A stretch of 13,892 nt of DNA from an uncultured Gemmataceae bacterium (GCA_937922175.1 CAKZUU010000433.1:1-13892), one strand, 5' to 3'; numbered from the stretch's first letter, positions 1 to 7,809 are shown. A program made the numbers and translations. The notes: generated by a model not told the origin, from the letters alone.

Positions 1-1
1 G

Positions 2-862
2 AAAATCCGCGAACGCTACGACAATCTCTTCGAGATGTACGAGCGCATCACCGGTGAGAACGCGTATGAACAGCCGATGCGGATCTACCCCGCACCCCAC
101 TACACCATGGGCGGGCTTTGGGTTGATTACAATTTGATGAGTAACGTCGCCGGTCTGTTCGTGCTCGGCGAGGCCAATTTCTCCGATCACGGTGCGAATC
201 GTCTCGGGGCCAGTGCCCTGATGCAGGGCCTGGCCGACGGCTACTTCATCCTCCCATACACCATCGGCGATTACTTCGCCAGCGGGAAAAAGCTCGGCCA
301 GGGTAACCGTCCGTCGTTGGATCATCCCGAGTTTCGCCGGGTCGAGGCGGAGGTGATCGAGCGGATCAAACGGCTAATTAGTTGCAAAGGCAAACGCACC
401 CCGACGGAGATCCACCGCGAAGTCGGAAGAATGATGTGGGACTACTGCGGCATGTCGCGATCCGAAAGCGGCCTCAAGCTCGTCTTGCAGAGATTGCCGG
501 AGTACCGGGAATCATTCTGGCGCGACGTGCACGTGCCCGGAACGGGCGAAGAACTGAATATCTCGCTCGAACGTGCCGGTCGGGTTCTCGACTTCATCGA
601 GTTCGCGGAACTGATGGCTCGGGATGCCCTGACGCGGAATGAATCGTGCGGCGGACATTTCCGCGAGGAGTACCAGTTCACGGAGGAAGAGGCGAAGGCA
701 GATCCGTCGGGCAAGACCATCAAGGGTGAAGCGAAACGCGACGACGAGAACTACAGCTACGTCGCGGCTTGGGAGTATCGAGGGCCCGGCGAGACCCCTG
801 CGCTTCACAAGGAGCCGCTCGTCTTCACCGAAGTCAAGCCGACGCTGCGGAGTTACAAGTAA
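2..862 (+). CDS. sdhA: Succinate dehydrogenase/fumarate reductase flavoprotein subunit, C-terminal part (5' end outside window)
   Basis: This is the FAD-binding catalytic subunit of respiratory complex II, which oxidises succinate to fumarate at the cytoplasmic face of the membrane. The frame is open from base 2, so the start codon lies upstream, and about 286 C-terminal residues are present. Counting from the in-frame ATG at 35, HYTMGG places a conserved His at residue 22 and HGANRLG places His52 and Arg56. These match the substrate-binding His and Arg of the SdhA/FrdA family. The C-terminal helical domain follows (residues about 100-220), then a charged tail ending in SYK. The sequence resembles the SdhA class found in Bacteroidetes, Actinobacteria and planctomycetes more than the E. 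coli type. sdhB follows after 68 nt, and a cytochrome b subunit would be expected upstream. Identity is certain; the N-terminal FAD-binding domain cannot be assessed. Confidence 0.96.
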   Translation, partial: KIRERYDNLFEMYERITGENAYEQPMRIYPAPHYTMGGLWVDYNLMSNVAGLFVLGEANFSDHGANRLGASALMQGLADGYFILPYTIGDYFASGKKLGQGNRPSLDHPEFRRVEAEVIERIKRLISCKGKRTPTEIHREVGRMMWDYCGMSRSESGLKLVLQRLPEYRESFWRDVHVPGTGEELNISLERAGRVLDFIEFAELMARDALTRNESCGGHFREEYQFTEEEAKADPSGKTIKGEAKRDDENYSYVAAWEYRGPGETPALHKEPLVFTEVKPTLRSYK

Positions 863-915
863 TCGCTCGTTCGATTTCGCGGATGATCGACGTCGCGGGC
901 ACAGTCAAATCTCAC

Positions 916-921
916 GAGGGA
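916..921 (+). promoter_or_regulatory. Ribosome binding site of sdhB, supporting a GTG start
   Basis: GAGGGA lies 9 nt upstream of GTG at 931. The in-frame ATGs are placed less well: 922 is only about 1-2 nt from this motif, 943 is over 20 nt away, and 883 has no clear motif. The motif therefore favours GTG 931, giving a protein that begins MATTMNLKLH. Confidence 0.5.
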
Positions 922-930
922 ATGCAAGAA

Positions 931-1701
931 GTGGCAACTACCATGAACCTGAAACTTCATGTCTGGCGACAGAAGGATGCCAACAGTCCAGGTCGGATGG
1001 TGACCTACGATGCGAAGAACATCAGTCCGGATATGTCCTTCCTGGAAATGCTCGACGTGGTGAACGAGGAGCTCATCCATCGCGGAGAAGAGCCGATCGC
1101 CTTCGACCACGATTGTCGCGAGGGTATTTGCGGCACGTGCAGTTTGGTGATCAATGGCATTCCGCACGGCGGTTTCCGCGCGACCACTGCCTGTCAGATC
1201 CATATGCGGAAGTTCCAGGACGGCGACGAGATCTACATCGAACCTTGGCGAGTTGGTCCGTTTCCCATTCTCCGTGATCTGATGGTGGATCGCTCGGCAT
1301 TCGATCGAATCATTCAAGCCGGTGGCTACATCTCGGAGAATACCGGCGGAGCGCCCGATGGAAATGCCATCCCCATTCCCAAGGCGAAGCAAGAGACGGC
1401 AATGGATGCCGCGGCCTGCATTGGCTGCGGGGCGTGTGCTGCGGCCTGCAAGAACGGATCGGCCATGCTCTTTGTCGCTGCCAAGGTCTCGCATTTGGCG
1501 AATTTGCCCCAAGGGCAACCTGAACGCTTCCGCCGGGTGCTGAAGATGATCGAACGGCATGATCTGGAAGGGTTTGGCAGCTGCACCAATCAGTCGGAGT
1601 GCGAGGCCGTCTGCCCCAAGGAGATCAGCGTCAACTTCATTGCCCAATTGAACCGCGATTACTTGCGAGCCTCGCTCATGTCGTCCCGAGATGCGGAATA
1701 A
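931..1701 (+). CDS. sdhB: Succinate dehydrogenase/fumarate reductase iron-sulfur subunit
   Basis: SdhB carries electrons from the flavin of SdhA through three Fe-S clusters to the membrane quinone site. From the GTG start the product has 256 residues, normal for the family. The N-terminal plant-type ferredoxin domain has Cys62, Cys67 and Cys70 (CREGICGTC) plus Cys88 for the 2Fe-2S cluster. The C-terminal domain has CIGCGACAAAC (Cys163, 166, 169, 173) and a second group, Cys218, Cys224 and Cys228 (the last followed by Pro), for the 4Fe-4S and 3Fe-4S clusters. All expected ligands are present. The gene lies 68 nt after sdhA and is surely co-transcribed with it. The open frame extends upstream into sdhA (to 769), but that extension has no family character. 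An ATG at 943 is the alternative start. Confidence 0.95.
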   Translation: MATTMNLKLHVWRQKDANSPGRMVTYDAKNISPDMSFLEMLDVVNEELIHRGEEPIAFDHDCREGICGTCSLVINGIPHGGFRATTACQIHMRKFQDGDEIYIEPWRVGPFPILRDLMVDRSAFDRIIQAGGYISENTGGAPDGNAIPIPKAKQETAMDAAACIGCGACAAACKNGSAMLFVAAKVSHLANLPQGQPERFRRVLKMIERHDLEGFGSCTNQSECEAVCPKEISVNFIAQLNRDYLRASLMSSRDAE

Positions 1702-2668
1702 CATCATGCGATCCCTCGGCCGCACCGGGCTTCTCGTCTCCCGTTTGGGCCTGGGATTAGCGGCTCTGGGCCGACCCGGCTACATCAACCTCGGCCATGC
1801 CGACGATCTGAACCGCAACTACGACCCGCCGTCGATGCAGGCTCACGCCCACGAAGTGCTCGACGCGGCGTGGGAGAGTGGCATCCGCTATTTCGATGTC
1901 GCACGCTCCTATGGCCGAGGCGAAGAGTTTCTGGGGCGGTGGTTGACGAGCCGCCAGATCGACCCCGCCAGCGTGGTAGTTGCCTCGAAGTGGGGGTATA
2001 TCTACACCGCGAATTGGCAAGTCACCGCGGAAAAGCACGAAGTCAAGGAACACACGCGAGCTGTCTTCGATCGTCAACTTGACGAGAGTAGCCGTTTTCT
2101 CGGTGCGCATCTGGACATCTATCAAATTCATTCAGCGACCCTGGAATCCGGCGTGCTGGAGAATACCGCCGTCCTGGAGGGGCTGCGTGCGTTACGGCAG
2201 AGCGGCGTTAAAGTGGGGCTGAGTCTGAGTGGGCCACGGCAAGCCGACACGCTTTGCCGAGCCTTGGAACTGGATTTATTCGACGTGGTGCAAGCGACGT
2301 GGAACTTATTGGAGCCTTCGGTTGGCCCGGCGCTCGCGGAGGCACACCGTTGCGGGATGGGGATTGTGATCAAAGAGGCGTTGGCCAATGGTCGGTTGAC
2401 CGAGCGAAATACGGACCCGAATTTCGCTCACAAGCTCCGCCATTTGCAAGAACTGGCAGCGAAACAAAGCGCCAGGGTCGATGCGATGGCCCTGTCCGCC
2501 GTTCTCGCGCAACCCTGGGCAGACGTCGTCCTGAGCGGAGCGGCGACCGTTGCGCAATGCCTTTCCCATCGGCAAGCGCTGGAAGTGAAATGGACAGGCG
2601 ATGTCGCCGACTTCGCCGAGCCGGCGGAGGACTATTGGAGCAAACGAGCCGTTCTAGCGTGGAACTGA
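1691..2668 (+). CDS. Aldo/keto reductase family protein
   Basis: This is a predicted cytoplasmic NAD(P)H-dependent oxidoreductase with a TIM-barrel fold, 325 residues long, as usual for the family. The catalytic tetrad is intact: Asp69 (in YFDVARSYG), Tyr74, Lys100 (in VVASKWGY) and His147 (in DIYQIHS). The N-terminal LGRTGLLVSRLGLG is the typical first strand and loop. The substrate cannot be deduced. The family reduces or oxidises sugars, aldehydes and ketones, and this member has some resemblance to aldose dehydrogenase-type AKRs. The ATG at 1691 overlaps the end of sdhB by 11 nt, suggesting translational coupling. An in-frame ATG at 1706 (giving MRSLGRTG) is an equally plausible start, and neither has a strong ribosome binding site. 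The gene converges with the next one, the stop codons being 15 nt apart. Confidence 0.9.
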   Translation: MRNNIMRSLGRTGLLVSRLGLGLAALGRPGYINLGHADDLNRNYDPPSMQAHAHEVLDAAWESGIRYFDVARSYGRGEEFLGRWLTSRQIDPASVVVASKWGYIYTANWQVTAEKHEVKEHTRAVFDRQLDESSRFLGAHLDIYQIHSATLESGVLENTAVLEGLRALRQSGVKVGLSLSGPRQADTLCRALELDLFDVVQATWNLLEPSVGPALAEAHRCGMGIVIKEALANGRLTERNTDPNFAHKLRHLQELAAKQSARVDAMALSAVLAQPWADVVLSGAATVAQCLSHRQALEVKWTGDVADFAEPAEDYWSKRAVLAWN

Positions 2669-2683
2669 CACCGCCTCAACCTT

Positions 2684-3796
2684 TCAATTCATCACGCCTT
2701 CTTTGGTTTCATCAACCAAATGTTGCACGACGGCCTTGAGGTCACCGGTCCGTTCGTGGACCTTAATCTGGCGATCGGCGCTGGAGCCATGCTCCATGAT
2801 TCGGTAGGCATAGCGCACCTCATCCCGAATGCCCAGATCGTCCACCGCATCACGCAGGAACCAATCAATCAGTTCGTGGAGGAGTTCTCGCGCCGGGACC
2901 TCGATTTGTTTACCCAGATCGATCAATTTGCCATCGAGTCCGTACCGCACCGCACGCCATTTGTTTTCCTCGATTAACTCGTTCGGATAGACGCGGAAGG
3001 TGAGATTATCACGTCGGAGCTTCCAGAGCTTGGCGACGATACCCTGGAAGATGGCGGCGATACAAACGGCTTCGTCGACCCGAGTGCACACGTCGCAGAT
3101 GCGAAATTCCAAGGTGGGAAACTTCCAGTTCGGACGAACGTCGTACCATAATTTCGTCCCATCGGGGATGCAATGAGTTTGCACCATCGTTTCGACCATC
3201 GAATTGAGTTCGGCCCAATCCTTGAAACGCGGCGGAATTCCCGAACGGGGGAAATGGCGGAAAATAATGTTGCGATACGATTTCAACCCGGTGTTTCGCC
3301 CCATCCAGAAGGGCGATGATGAGGCAAGACACAATACGTGGGGAGCGAAGTAACGGGCCACGTTCATGGCATCGATCAAGAATTCGCGGTCTTCAATGCC
3401 GATGTGAACATGCGTGCCAAAAATCAACAGCTGTTGGGCGAGATCTTGCATGTCCTGTTTGACGCCCAAATAACGTTCAAAGGGAGTGATTTCCTGTTTC
3501 TCCCAACTGGAGAAAGGATGGGTGCCGGCGGCGGCAATCGCCAAGCCGTTCTTAGAGGCCAACTCCATGATGTGTCGCCGGAGTTTGATCAATTCGGCCC
3601 GAGCCTCACCGGGGGTGCGGCAGACCTGAGTGCCGACTTCGACCATCGACTGGTGCATTTCGGCCTTGACCTGCTCCCGCAAGGTCAACCGGCCCTCCTC
3701 GAGAATCTGCGTGATGTACGACCGCAGTTCACCGGTCGATGGGTCGATGATTTGATATTCTTCCTCGATGCCGATGCTCAGACTAGGGGCTTTCAT
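2684..3796 (-). CDS. YbdK-type carboxylate-amine ligase (GCS2 family, glutamate-cysteine ligase-like)
   Basis: This is a 370-residue member of the COG2170/GCS2 family, which has a glutamine-synthetase-like fold. Such enzymes activate a carboxylate, typically the gamma-carboxyl of glutamate, with ATP and join it to an amine. E. coli YbdK has weak glutamate-cysteine ligase activity. Visible family motifs are GIEEEY (residues 9-14), EMHQSMVEVGT (46-56), GTHVHIGI (127-134), WYDVRP (217-222), TLEFRICD (228-235) and ENKWRAVRYGLDG (277-289). The acidic metal-binding residues and His pair are present and the length is normal, so the enzyme looks intact. It is the last gene of the minus-strand cluster, 94 nt after an ATP-grasp gene. 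The true acceptor amine is unknown. There is no clear ribosome binding site before the ATG, but the family N-terminus begins here, so the start is probably right. Confidence 0.92.
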   Translation of the reverse strand: MKAPSLSIGIEEEYQIIDPSTGELRSYITQILEEGRLTLREQVKAEMHQSMVEVGTQVCRTPGEARAELIKLRRHIMELASKNGLAIAAAGTHPFSSWEKQEITPFERYLGVKQDMQDLAQQLLIFGTHVHIGIEDREFLIDAMNVARYFAPHVLCLASSSPFWMGRNTGLKSYRNIIFRHFPRSGIPPRFKDWAELNSMVETMVQTHCIPDGTKLWYDVRPNWKFPTLEFRICDVCTRVDEAVCIAAIFQGIVAKLWKLRRDNLTFRVYPNELIEENKWRAVRYGLDGKLIDLGKQIEVPARELLHELIDWFLRDAVDDLGIRDEVRYAYRIMEHGSSADRQIKVHERTGDLKAVVQHLVDETKEGVMN

Positions 3797-3838
3797 GGGT
3801 GGCTCGATGAGTCAGTGAGATACAACGTCCTGAACGCC

Positions 3839-3869
3839 ATCATAGTCGAAAGTCGCCCAAGGGTGCCAA
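3839..3869 (-). promoter_or_regulatory. Possible internal promoter before the YbdK-type ligase gene
   Basis: On the minus strand TTGGCA (3869-3864) and TATGAT (3844-3839) each match five of six sigma70 consensus bases. The 19-nt spacer is longer than ideal. It would give the last ligase gene its own transcription start in the 94-nt gap after the ATP-grasp gene. A short inverted repeat (GTCGCCC 3852-3858 / GGGCGAC 3879-3885) overlaps it. Planctomycete promoter rules are poorly known, so this is tentative. Confidence 0.28.
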
Positions 3870-3890
3870 TGATGTCGGGGGCGACGTCTG

Positions 3891-5246
3891 TCATTGAGGT
3901 TCGACGAGGAACGTCGGCACAGTGGATCCGCCCCCTGCTGTTACGTTGAGCAAGGCTTCTGTCGAAATCCGCGTGAGGATCCCTTGGATCGCGGAACTGA
4001 ACATCACGAACGGGTTGGTGTCCAGCATTCGCTCGATTACGTGCAGCTGACCGTTGACGTAGCTGGGGAACGGCTCCCGCGGTAGGTCAATTCGTTTCTG
4101 GACGATCGACGGCTCGATCAAAGCTCGTTCGACCGCCGTGGACCATTCGCGTTCACTGACGGTCCAGCCCAGGACGATTCCCTTGCCGCCGTAGTCGTCG
4201 TTCGGCTTCAGCACGAACTGTTCCCGGTGAGCCACGATGAAGGGGATGAGATCGACGGTCTGGCCCTCGAACTCGGTGCGACGTTCCTCCACCCGCCGCG
4301 TCCACGGAATGTGATCGCGGATCGCTTGCAACTCCGCGGACTCGAAGAGCGAGTCATTCGCCTCATCGCTCAGGACCGCGAAACTGGCCTTTTTGTACAG
4401 AATCTTGCAACGCGGATCATTCACCATGCAGACGGCGCGATCCCGTAACGCCTGGAAGACCGGGTGGGTCAGCCCTCCCCGATCGTACAGCTCGCTGATG
4501 AGGACACGCTTGTAAATCAGATCGATTTCAAAATCGCCCTGACGCAATCGCCCCCCGGAATATTCGACATCGCGAGGATCGATAATCCGGCACGGCAACC
4601 CCAGCGAGCGAAAGTAGTCCTCGTATAGGCGGAACTCACTGAAGGTTGGAACTTCGCGCCAGTCGAGGATCGCGATGTGTGGTGGGGGAGCGGAGGCACC
4701 GCGCCACTGCCGGTAGGAGCCCATCAATGCGTGCCAGACGCCCGGACGGGCTGGCAACGGTCGAACCTCGTAATTTCTTCGAAACTCCCGCATCACCGGC
4801 AAGACGAGGAAAAGGTCGGAGAGAATGTCGTGGTACGCCGTGCCGGCCGGCGTCTCGGCATTGAATTCCGTGAAATGCAGCTGAGAATCGGAAACGAAGA
4901 ACGAGTCGAATCGAGCGGTCGGGCTGGGATCGTCGAAGAGTGGCGGTAGGGTCAACAATTCCTCTTCCCAGTCGAGGAGGCGGAATTGCCGACGAAACAC
5001 CGGATCTCCCAGCGCTCGGCGAAGCACTTTGGTGAAGGCGGGAAGGAGAAGGGCGGTGCGTTGAGCGATCAAGCGATATTGAGCGGGCGTCAAAAACCTT
5101 GGCCGCAAAACCGTGCACACCGGCCGGTCGCCAAAGTACAGCCCCCGCTGTTGCGTCCATCGATCCAACCATTGTTGGGAATCGGCAGCGAGAGATTCTC
5201 GGGTCAACAAATCGTGGTATCGGTGAACGACGTCGGCGAGGCACAT
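3891..5246 (-). CDS. ATP-grasp ligase-like protein, probably circularly permuted type
   Basis: A 451-residue protein that I read as a circularly permuted-type ATP-grasp or glutathionylspermidine-synthase-like ligase. Visible motifs are FTEFNAETPAG (125-135, an acidic/Asn substrate- or metal-loop type motif), LIYKRVL (243-249), a Lys-rich turn CKILYKKASFA (280-290), a glycine-rich nucleotide loop VLKPNDDYGGKGI (345-357), VQKRI (382-386), and a C-terminal AGGGSTVPTFL (437-447). Such enzymes form amide bonds through an acyl-phosphate intermediate. No signal peptide or membrane segment is seen, so it is probably cytoplasmic. It starts 18 nt after the RimK-like ligase stop with a GAGAGGG-type ribosome binding site, and is therefore in the same operon. 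The ATP-grasp assignment rests on motif pattern alone; carboxylate and amine substrates are unknown. Confidence 0.8.
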   Translation of the reverse strand: MCLADVVHRYHDLLTRESLAADSQQWLDRWTQQRGLYFGDRPVCTVLRPRFLTPAQYRLIAQRTALLLPAFTKVLRRALGDPVFRRQFRLLDWEEELLTLPPLFDDPSPTARFDSFFVSDSQLHFTEFNAETPAGTAYHDILSDLFLVLPVMREFRRNYEVRPLPARPGVWHALMGSYRQWRGASAPPPHIAILDWREVPTFSEFRLYEDYFRSLGLPCRIIDPRDVEYSGGRLRQGDFEIDLIYKRVLISELYDRGGLTHPVFQALRDRAVCMVNDPRCKILYKKASFAVLSDEANDSLFESAELQAIRDHIPWTRRVEERRTEFEGQTVDLIPFIVAHREQFVLKPNDDYGGKGIVLGWTVSEREWSTAVERALIEPSIVQKRIDLPREPFPSYVNGQLHVIERMLDTNPFVMFSSAIQGILTRISTEALLNVTAGGGSTVPTFLVEPQ

Positions 5247-5264
5247 GGGCCACCCTCTCGCGGC

Positions 5265-6185
5265 CTAGAACAGTTGGGACCATCGGATCTCCGCCAGCGG
5301 CGGACGAGGATTGTGCGCGTAGCGGATCGCCATGTCGGCCATCGCTCGGACGGCCCAATCGAAGTAGTGCGGCGTCAACGAGTAAAGGTCCATATCCGGG
5401 GCGGGGTTCATGAAGTCGATGGCGTAAGGCACCCCGTCTCGGATCGCCCATTCGACGGAGTTCATGTCGTACCCCAAAGCCCGGACCAGCTTCAGCGAAT
5501 CCTCGACCACACGTTGACCCAAAGATCGACCAAGGTGATCGTGATCGACAATGTATTTCCGCGCGTGGGGGTCGTAGCGCATCGGCATGACCTGCTCACG
5601 GCCAATGCACAGGCAGCGGACATAGTGGTCGAAGCGGATGTACTCCTGGACAACCATGGTGAGCAAACCGGATTGATTGTAATTGTGAATCAGGTCGTCG
5701 ATGGTGTGGCACACGTAAACGCCTCGCCAACCCCCGCCGTGCGCATCTTTCAAAATGCAAGGCAGTCCCCCGACGCGATCGACGATGGCTTGCCAATCGA
5801 GCGGGTAAATGAGGTTCCTCAGGCTTTCGTTGGGGACAATACCCGGGACGTAGTCTTTGTTTGGCAGGGCGACGGTTTTCGGATGGGCAATGCCCAGCTT
5901 GGTTGCCAAGGAGGCCCCGAAGAACTTGTCATCGGCCGTCCACATGAATGGATTGTTGACAACGGTGACTCCCTGGAGGACGGCGTGCTTGAGATAACTG
6001 CGGTAATAGGGGACTTCATGAGAGATACGATCGATCAGAACGGCGTAAGGAATTGGCTCGTCCATGCCGGTGCCCCCCAGCTTCACGTACTCGGCTTGAA
6101 CGTCGGCGTCCCGTTTGCGGATCTCCTCGATGAAGGCGGGGGGCCAAGACCATTCGCGTCCCACGAGCAGGCCGATTTTCTTCAT
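5265..6185 (-). CDS. RimK-like ATP-grasp ligase
   Basis: A 306-residue protein with the layout of RimK/glutathione-synthetase-like ATP-grasp ligases. An N-terminal alpha/beta domain (1-80) is followed by ADDKFFGASLATKLGI (84-99), the usual Asp-Lys entry to the ATP-grasp fold. Then come Lys146 and the glycine-rich loop DAHGGGWRGV (147-156), VVQEYI with Glu181 for adenine contact, Arg190, Glu245 in SVEW, and DFMNPAP with Asp257 and Asn260 as Mg2+ ligands. These residues support an active carboxylate-amine ligase. The start is well supported: AAGGGAG sits 7 nt before the ATG. The gene begins 17 nt after the esterase stop and ends 18 nt before the next ATP-grasp gene, so tight co-translation is likely. 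The specific substrates cannot be inferred. Confidence 0.87.
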   Translation of the reverse strand: MKKIGLLVGREWSWPPAFIEEIRKRDADVQAEYVKLGGTGMDEPIPYAVLIDRISHEVPYYRSYLKHAVLQGVTVVNNPFMWTADDKFFGASLATKLGIAHPKTVALPNKDYVPGIVPNESLRNLIYPLDWQAIVDRVGGLPCILKDAHGGGWRGVYVCHTIDDLIHNYNQSGLLTMVVQEYIRFDHYVRCLCIGREQVMPMRYDPHARKYIVDHDHLGRSLGQRVVEDSLKLVRALGYDMNSVEWAIRDGVPYAIDFMNPAPDMDLYSLTPHYFDWAVRAMADMAIRYAHNPRPPLAEIRWSQLF

Positions 6186-6192
6186 GACGGTT

Positions 6193-6200
6193 CTCCCTTC
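6193..6200 (-). promoter_or_regulatory. Ribosome binding site of the RimK-like ligase
   Basis: GAAGGGAG on the minus strand (6200-6193) ends 7 nt before the ATG at 6185, immediately beyond the stop codon of the esterase gene. It fixes the start and supports operon translation. Confidence 0.6.
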
Positions 6201-6202
6201 GA

Positions 6203-6922
6203 TCAGTCATGACCGCCGATGTATAACGGCAACATGCGCTCCCAAACGGGCCAATCATGCGCGAACCCGTCCCAGAGACGCAGGGCATTCCCGATCCCTT
6301 TGGACCATAAAACGTGGGACAGCCGTTGGTTGCTCTCCTGCAACCGATCCTCTCGACCGACAGCCAAAATAATATCGATTCGGCGTAATTGTTCGATCCG
6401 CCAGGGATCGTGCTCATGGGCGATGAAATCCACGGGATTTTGAAAATAAATGGCGTCGCTGTAGTAGCCGTTGACAAATCCTCGGATGTCGCACAACCCG
6501 CTTAGGGAGATGATTCGGCCGGTGTGCTCCGGGTGCTTCAAACCGAAAGTCACGGCGTGATACCCGCCAAAGCTCGCCCCCACCACAATCAAAAACGGGT
6601 TCGGATTCTTGTGCCGAGTGAGCGGGAGCACTTCGTGGACCAGATAGTTGTCGTATTGCTGATGCCGGGCCGCTCGCTCTTCCGGGTGCCGGTGGTAAGC
6701 GTACCAGCTCTCCTGATCGACAGTATCCACGCAGTACAACTGAACCCAGCCACGATGCAGATGCTCGTGGAGGCAGCGTAACATGCCACGATCTTCCCAT
6801 TCGTAGAATCGGCCGAACGATGTGGGAAAAACGAGAACCCGAGCCCCGGCATGTCCAAAGATCAACAATTCCATGTCGCGATGTAGCGACGGACTGAACC
6901 ACCGATGATATTCGCGATGCAT
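6203..6922 (-). CDS. Alpha/beta-hydrolase, esterase family protein
   Basis: A 239-residue esterase-like hydrolase (putative esterase, PF00756 type) with no signal peptide, so probably cytoplasmic. The nucleophile elbow is GASFGGY with Ser117. The acid is probably Asp192 in VGREDRL, and the base His222 in GFAHDWPVW, a complete Ser-Asp-His triad in the expected order. The N-terminal half carries VLVFPTSFGRFYEWED (29-44), forming the oxyanion-side strand and loop of this family. The ester or amide substrate is unknown. Its position, 17 nt upstream of the RimK-like ligase and 99 nt after the gamma-glutamyl hydrolase gene, suggests it acts on a precursor or product of the neighbouring ligases, by inference only. 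The ATG has no obvious ribosome binding site, although the sequence from MHREYHRWF looks family-typical. Confidence 0.85.
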   Translation of the reverse strand: MHREYHRWFSPSLHRDMELLIFGHAGARVLVFPTSFGRFYEWEDRGMLRCLHEHLHRGWVQLYCVDTVDQESWYAYHRHPEERAARHQQYDNYLVHEVLPLTRHKNPNPFLIVVGASFGGYHAVTFGLKHPEHTGRIISLSGLCDIRGFVNGYYSDAIYFQNPVDFIAHEHDPWRIEQLRRIDIILAVGREDRLQESNQRLSHVLWSKGIGNALRLWDGFAHDWPVWERMLPLYIGGHD

Positions 6923-7021
6923 ACTGACCGAATTCGTGACCGTCGTGTCGCTGGGAGAATTGCTATCAGAATGGCGAAGAGAGCAGCGGGAGTCAATGCC
7001 CGGGAAGTGCTCGGCGAAGAG

Positions 7022-7759
7022 TCAGTGGGCCGCTTCGACAAAGGAGGCGAACAGCCGCCGCATTCCCGAATCGGCGTCGGTCAATTCTTCTGGGTGCCAT
7101 TGGACGCCGACCAGATAATGACCATTCGTTCCCTCCACTCCCTCGATGACGCCGTCCGGCGCGGTCGCGGTCACCTTCAACCCGGGCGCGAGCCGTTTAA
7201 TGGCTTGATGGTGCATGCTGTTGACGGCGACCGGGTCAGGCCCGAGATACTCGCGCAGTCGGCTGCCCGTGACCGTGGCGATTGGGTGAGCTAAATAATT
7301 CCGCGCTGGGTTGTCCTTGGTCGGGAAATAATCATGCTTGATCGCGCCCGGCAGCTCCGCGGCGACATCTTGAAACAAACTCCCCCCCAACGCGACGTTG
7401 ACGACCTGGATGCCGCGACACACCGCGAGGATCGGCTTTCGATCGGCTAAGCTCCAACGGATGAGCTGAATCTCGACGGCATCGCGGGGCGGGTCCGTTC
7501 GACCGCAATAAACCGCCTTCTCCTCGCCGTACTGGCTCGGATCGACGTCGACGCCACCGGTCAAAAACACTCCGTCCAACCGATCATAAATTTCGCGCAG
7601 TGTGGCCCGATCGTCTGGGATCAAGGGGATCAACCAGGGGACGGCTCCGGCGGAGCGCAGAGCGTGAACGTATTTCTGCCCCATGATCCAACAGGGGGGC
7701 AACTCGCCCGGGATTGCTTCCAGAGTCTGAGTGGCGATGCCCACGACCGGCCGCGACAT
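7022..7759 (-). CDS. Gamma-glutamyl-gamma-aminobutyrate hydrolase-like protein (peptidase C26, class I glutamine amidotransferase fold)
   Basis: A 245-residue cytoplasmic hydrolase of the PuuD/peptidase C26 family, whose members cleave gamma-glutamyl amide bonds. The catalytic triad is visible: Cys114 in LAVCRGIQVVN, then His222 and Glu224 in GVQWHPEEL. LTGGVDVDPSQYGE (66-79) and NSMHHQAI (180-187) are typical of the family. The ATG at 7759 gives MSRPVVGIATQ, the usual family N-terminus. An in-frame TTG at 7777 would add six residues. A sigma70-like promoter lies upstream in the 93-nt gap after argC, so this is probably the first gene of a five-gene unit. Next to a YbdK-type ligase and two ATP-grasp ligases, it could release or trim a gamma-glutamyl group. 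Polyamine catabolism, the role of E. coli PuuD, is not supported by the neighbours. Confidence 0.9.
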   Translation of the reverse strand: MSRPVVGIATQTLEAIPGELPPCWIMGQKYVHALRSAGAVPWLIPLIPDDRATLREIYDRLDGVFLTGGVDVDPSQYGEEKAVYCGRTDPPRDAVEIQLIRWSLADRKPILAVCRGIQVVNVALGGSLFQDVAAELPGAIKHDYFPTKDNPARNYLAHPIATVTGSRLREYLGPDPVAVNSMHHQAIKRLAPGLKVTATAPDGVIEGVEGTNGHYLVGVQWHPEELTDADSGMRRLFASFVEAAH

Positions 7760-7809
7760 GTCTGACGATCCAACCAACGACTTCTTGCGTCGGAGAACGT
7801 ATTCGACGC

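Noticed and set aside
2702..2720. TTTGGTT/AACCAAA 7-bp inverted repeat as a terminator for the aldo/keto reductase
   Set aside because: The stem is AT-rich and weak, lies within the coding end of the convergent ligase gene, and is not followed by a T run.
4986..6212. 408-codon open frame on the plus strand across the ATP-grasp genes
   Set aside because: It is antisense to two genes with clear ATP-grasp motifs. Long antisense frames are expected at this GC content.
6923..7021. TTGACT (6996-6991, minus) as a promoter for the esterase gene
   Set aside because: No -10-like hexamer lies at 16-18 nt. The 99-nt gap otherwise shows nothing recognisable.
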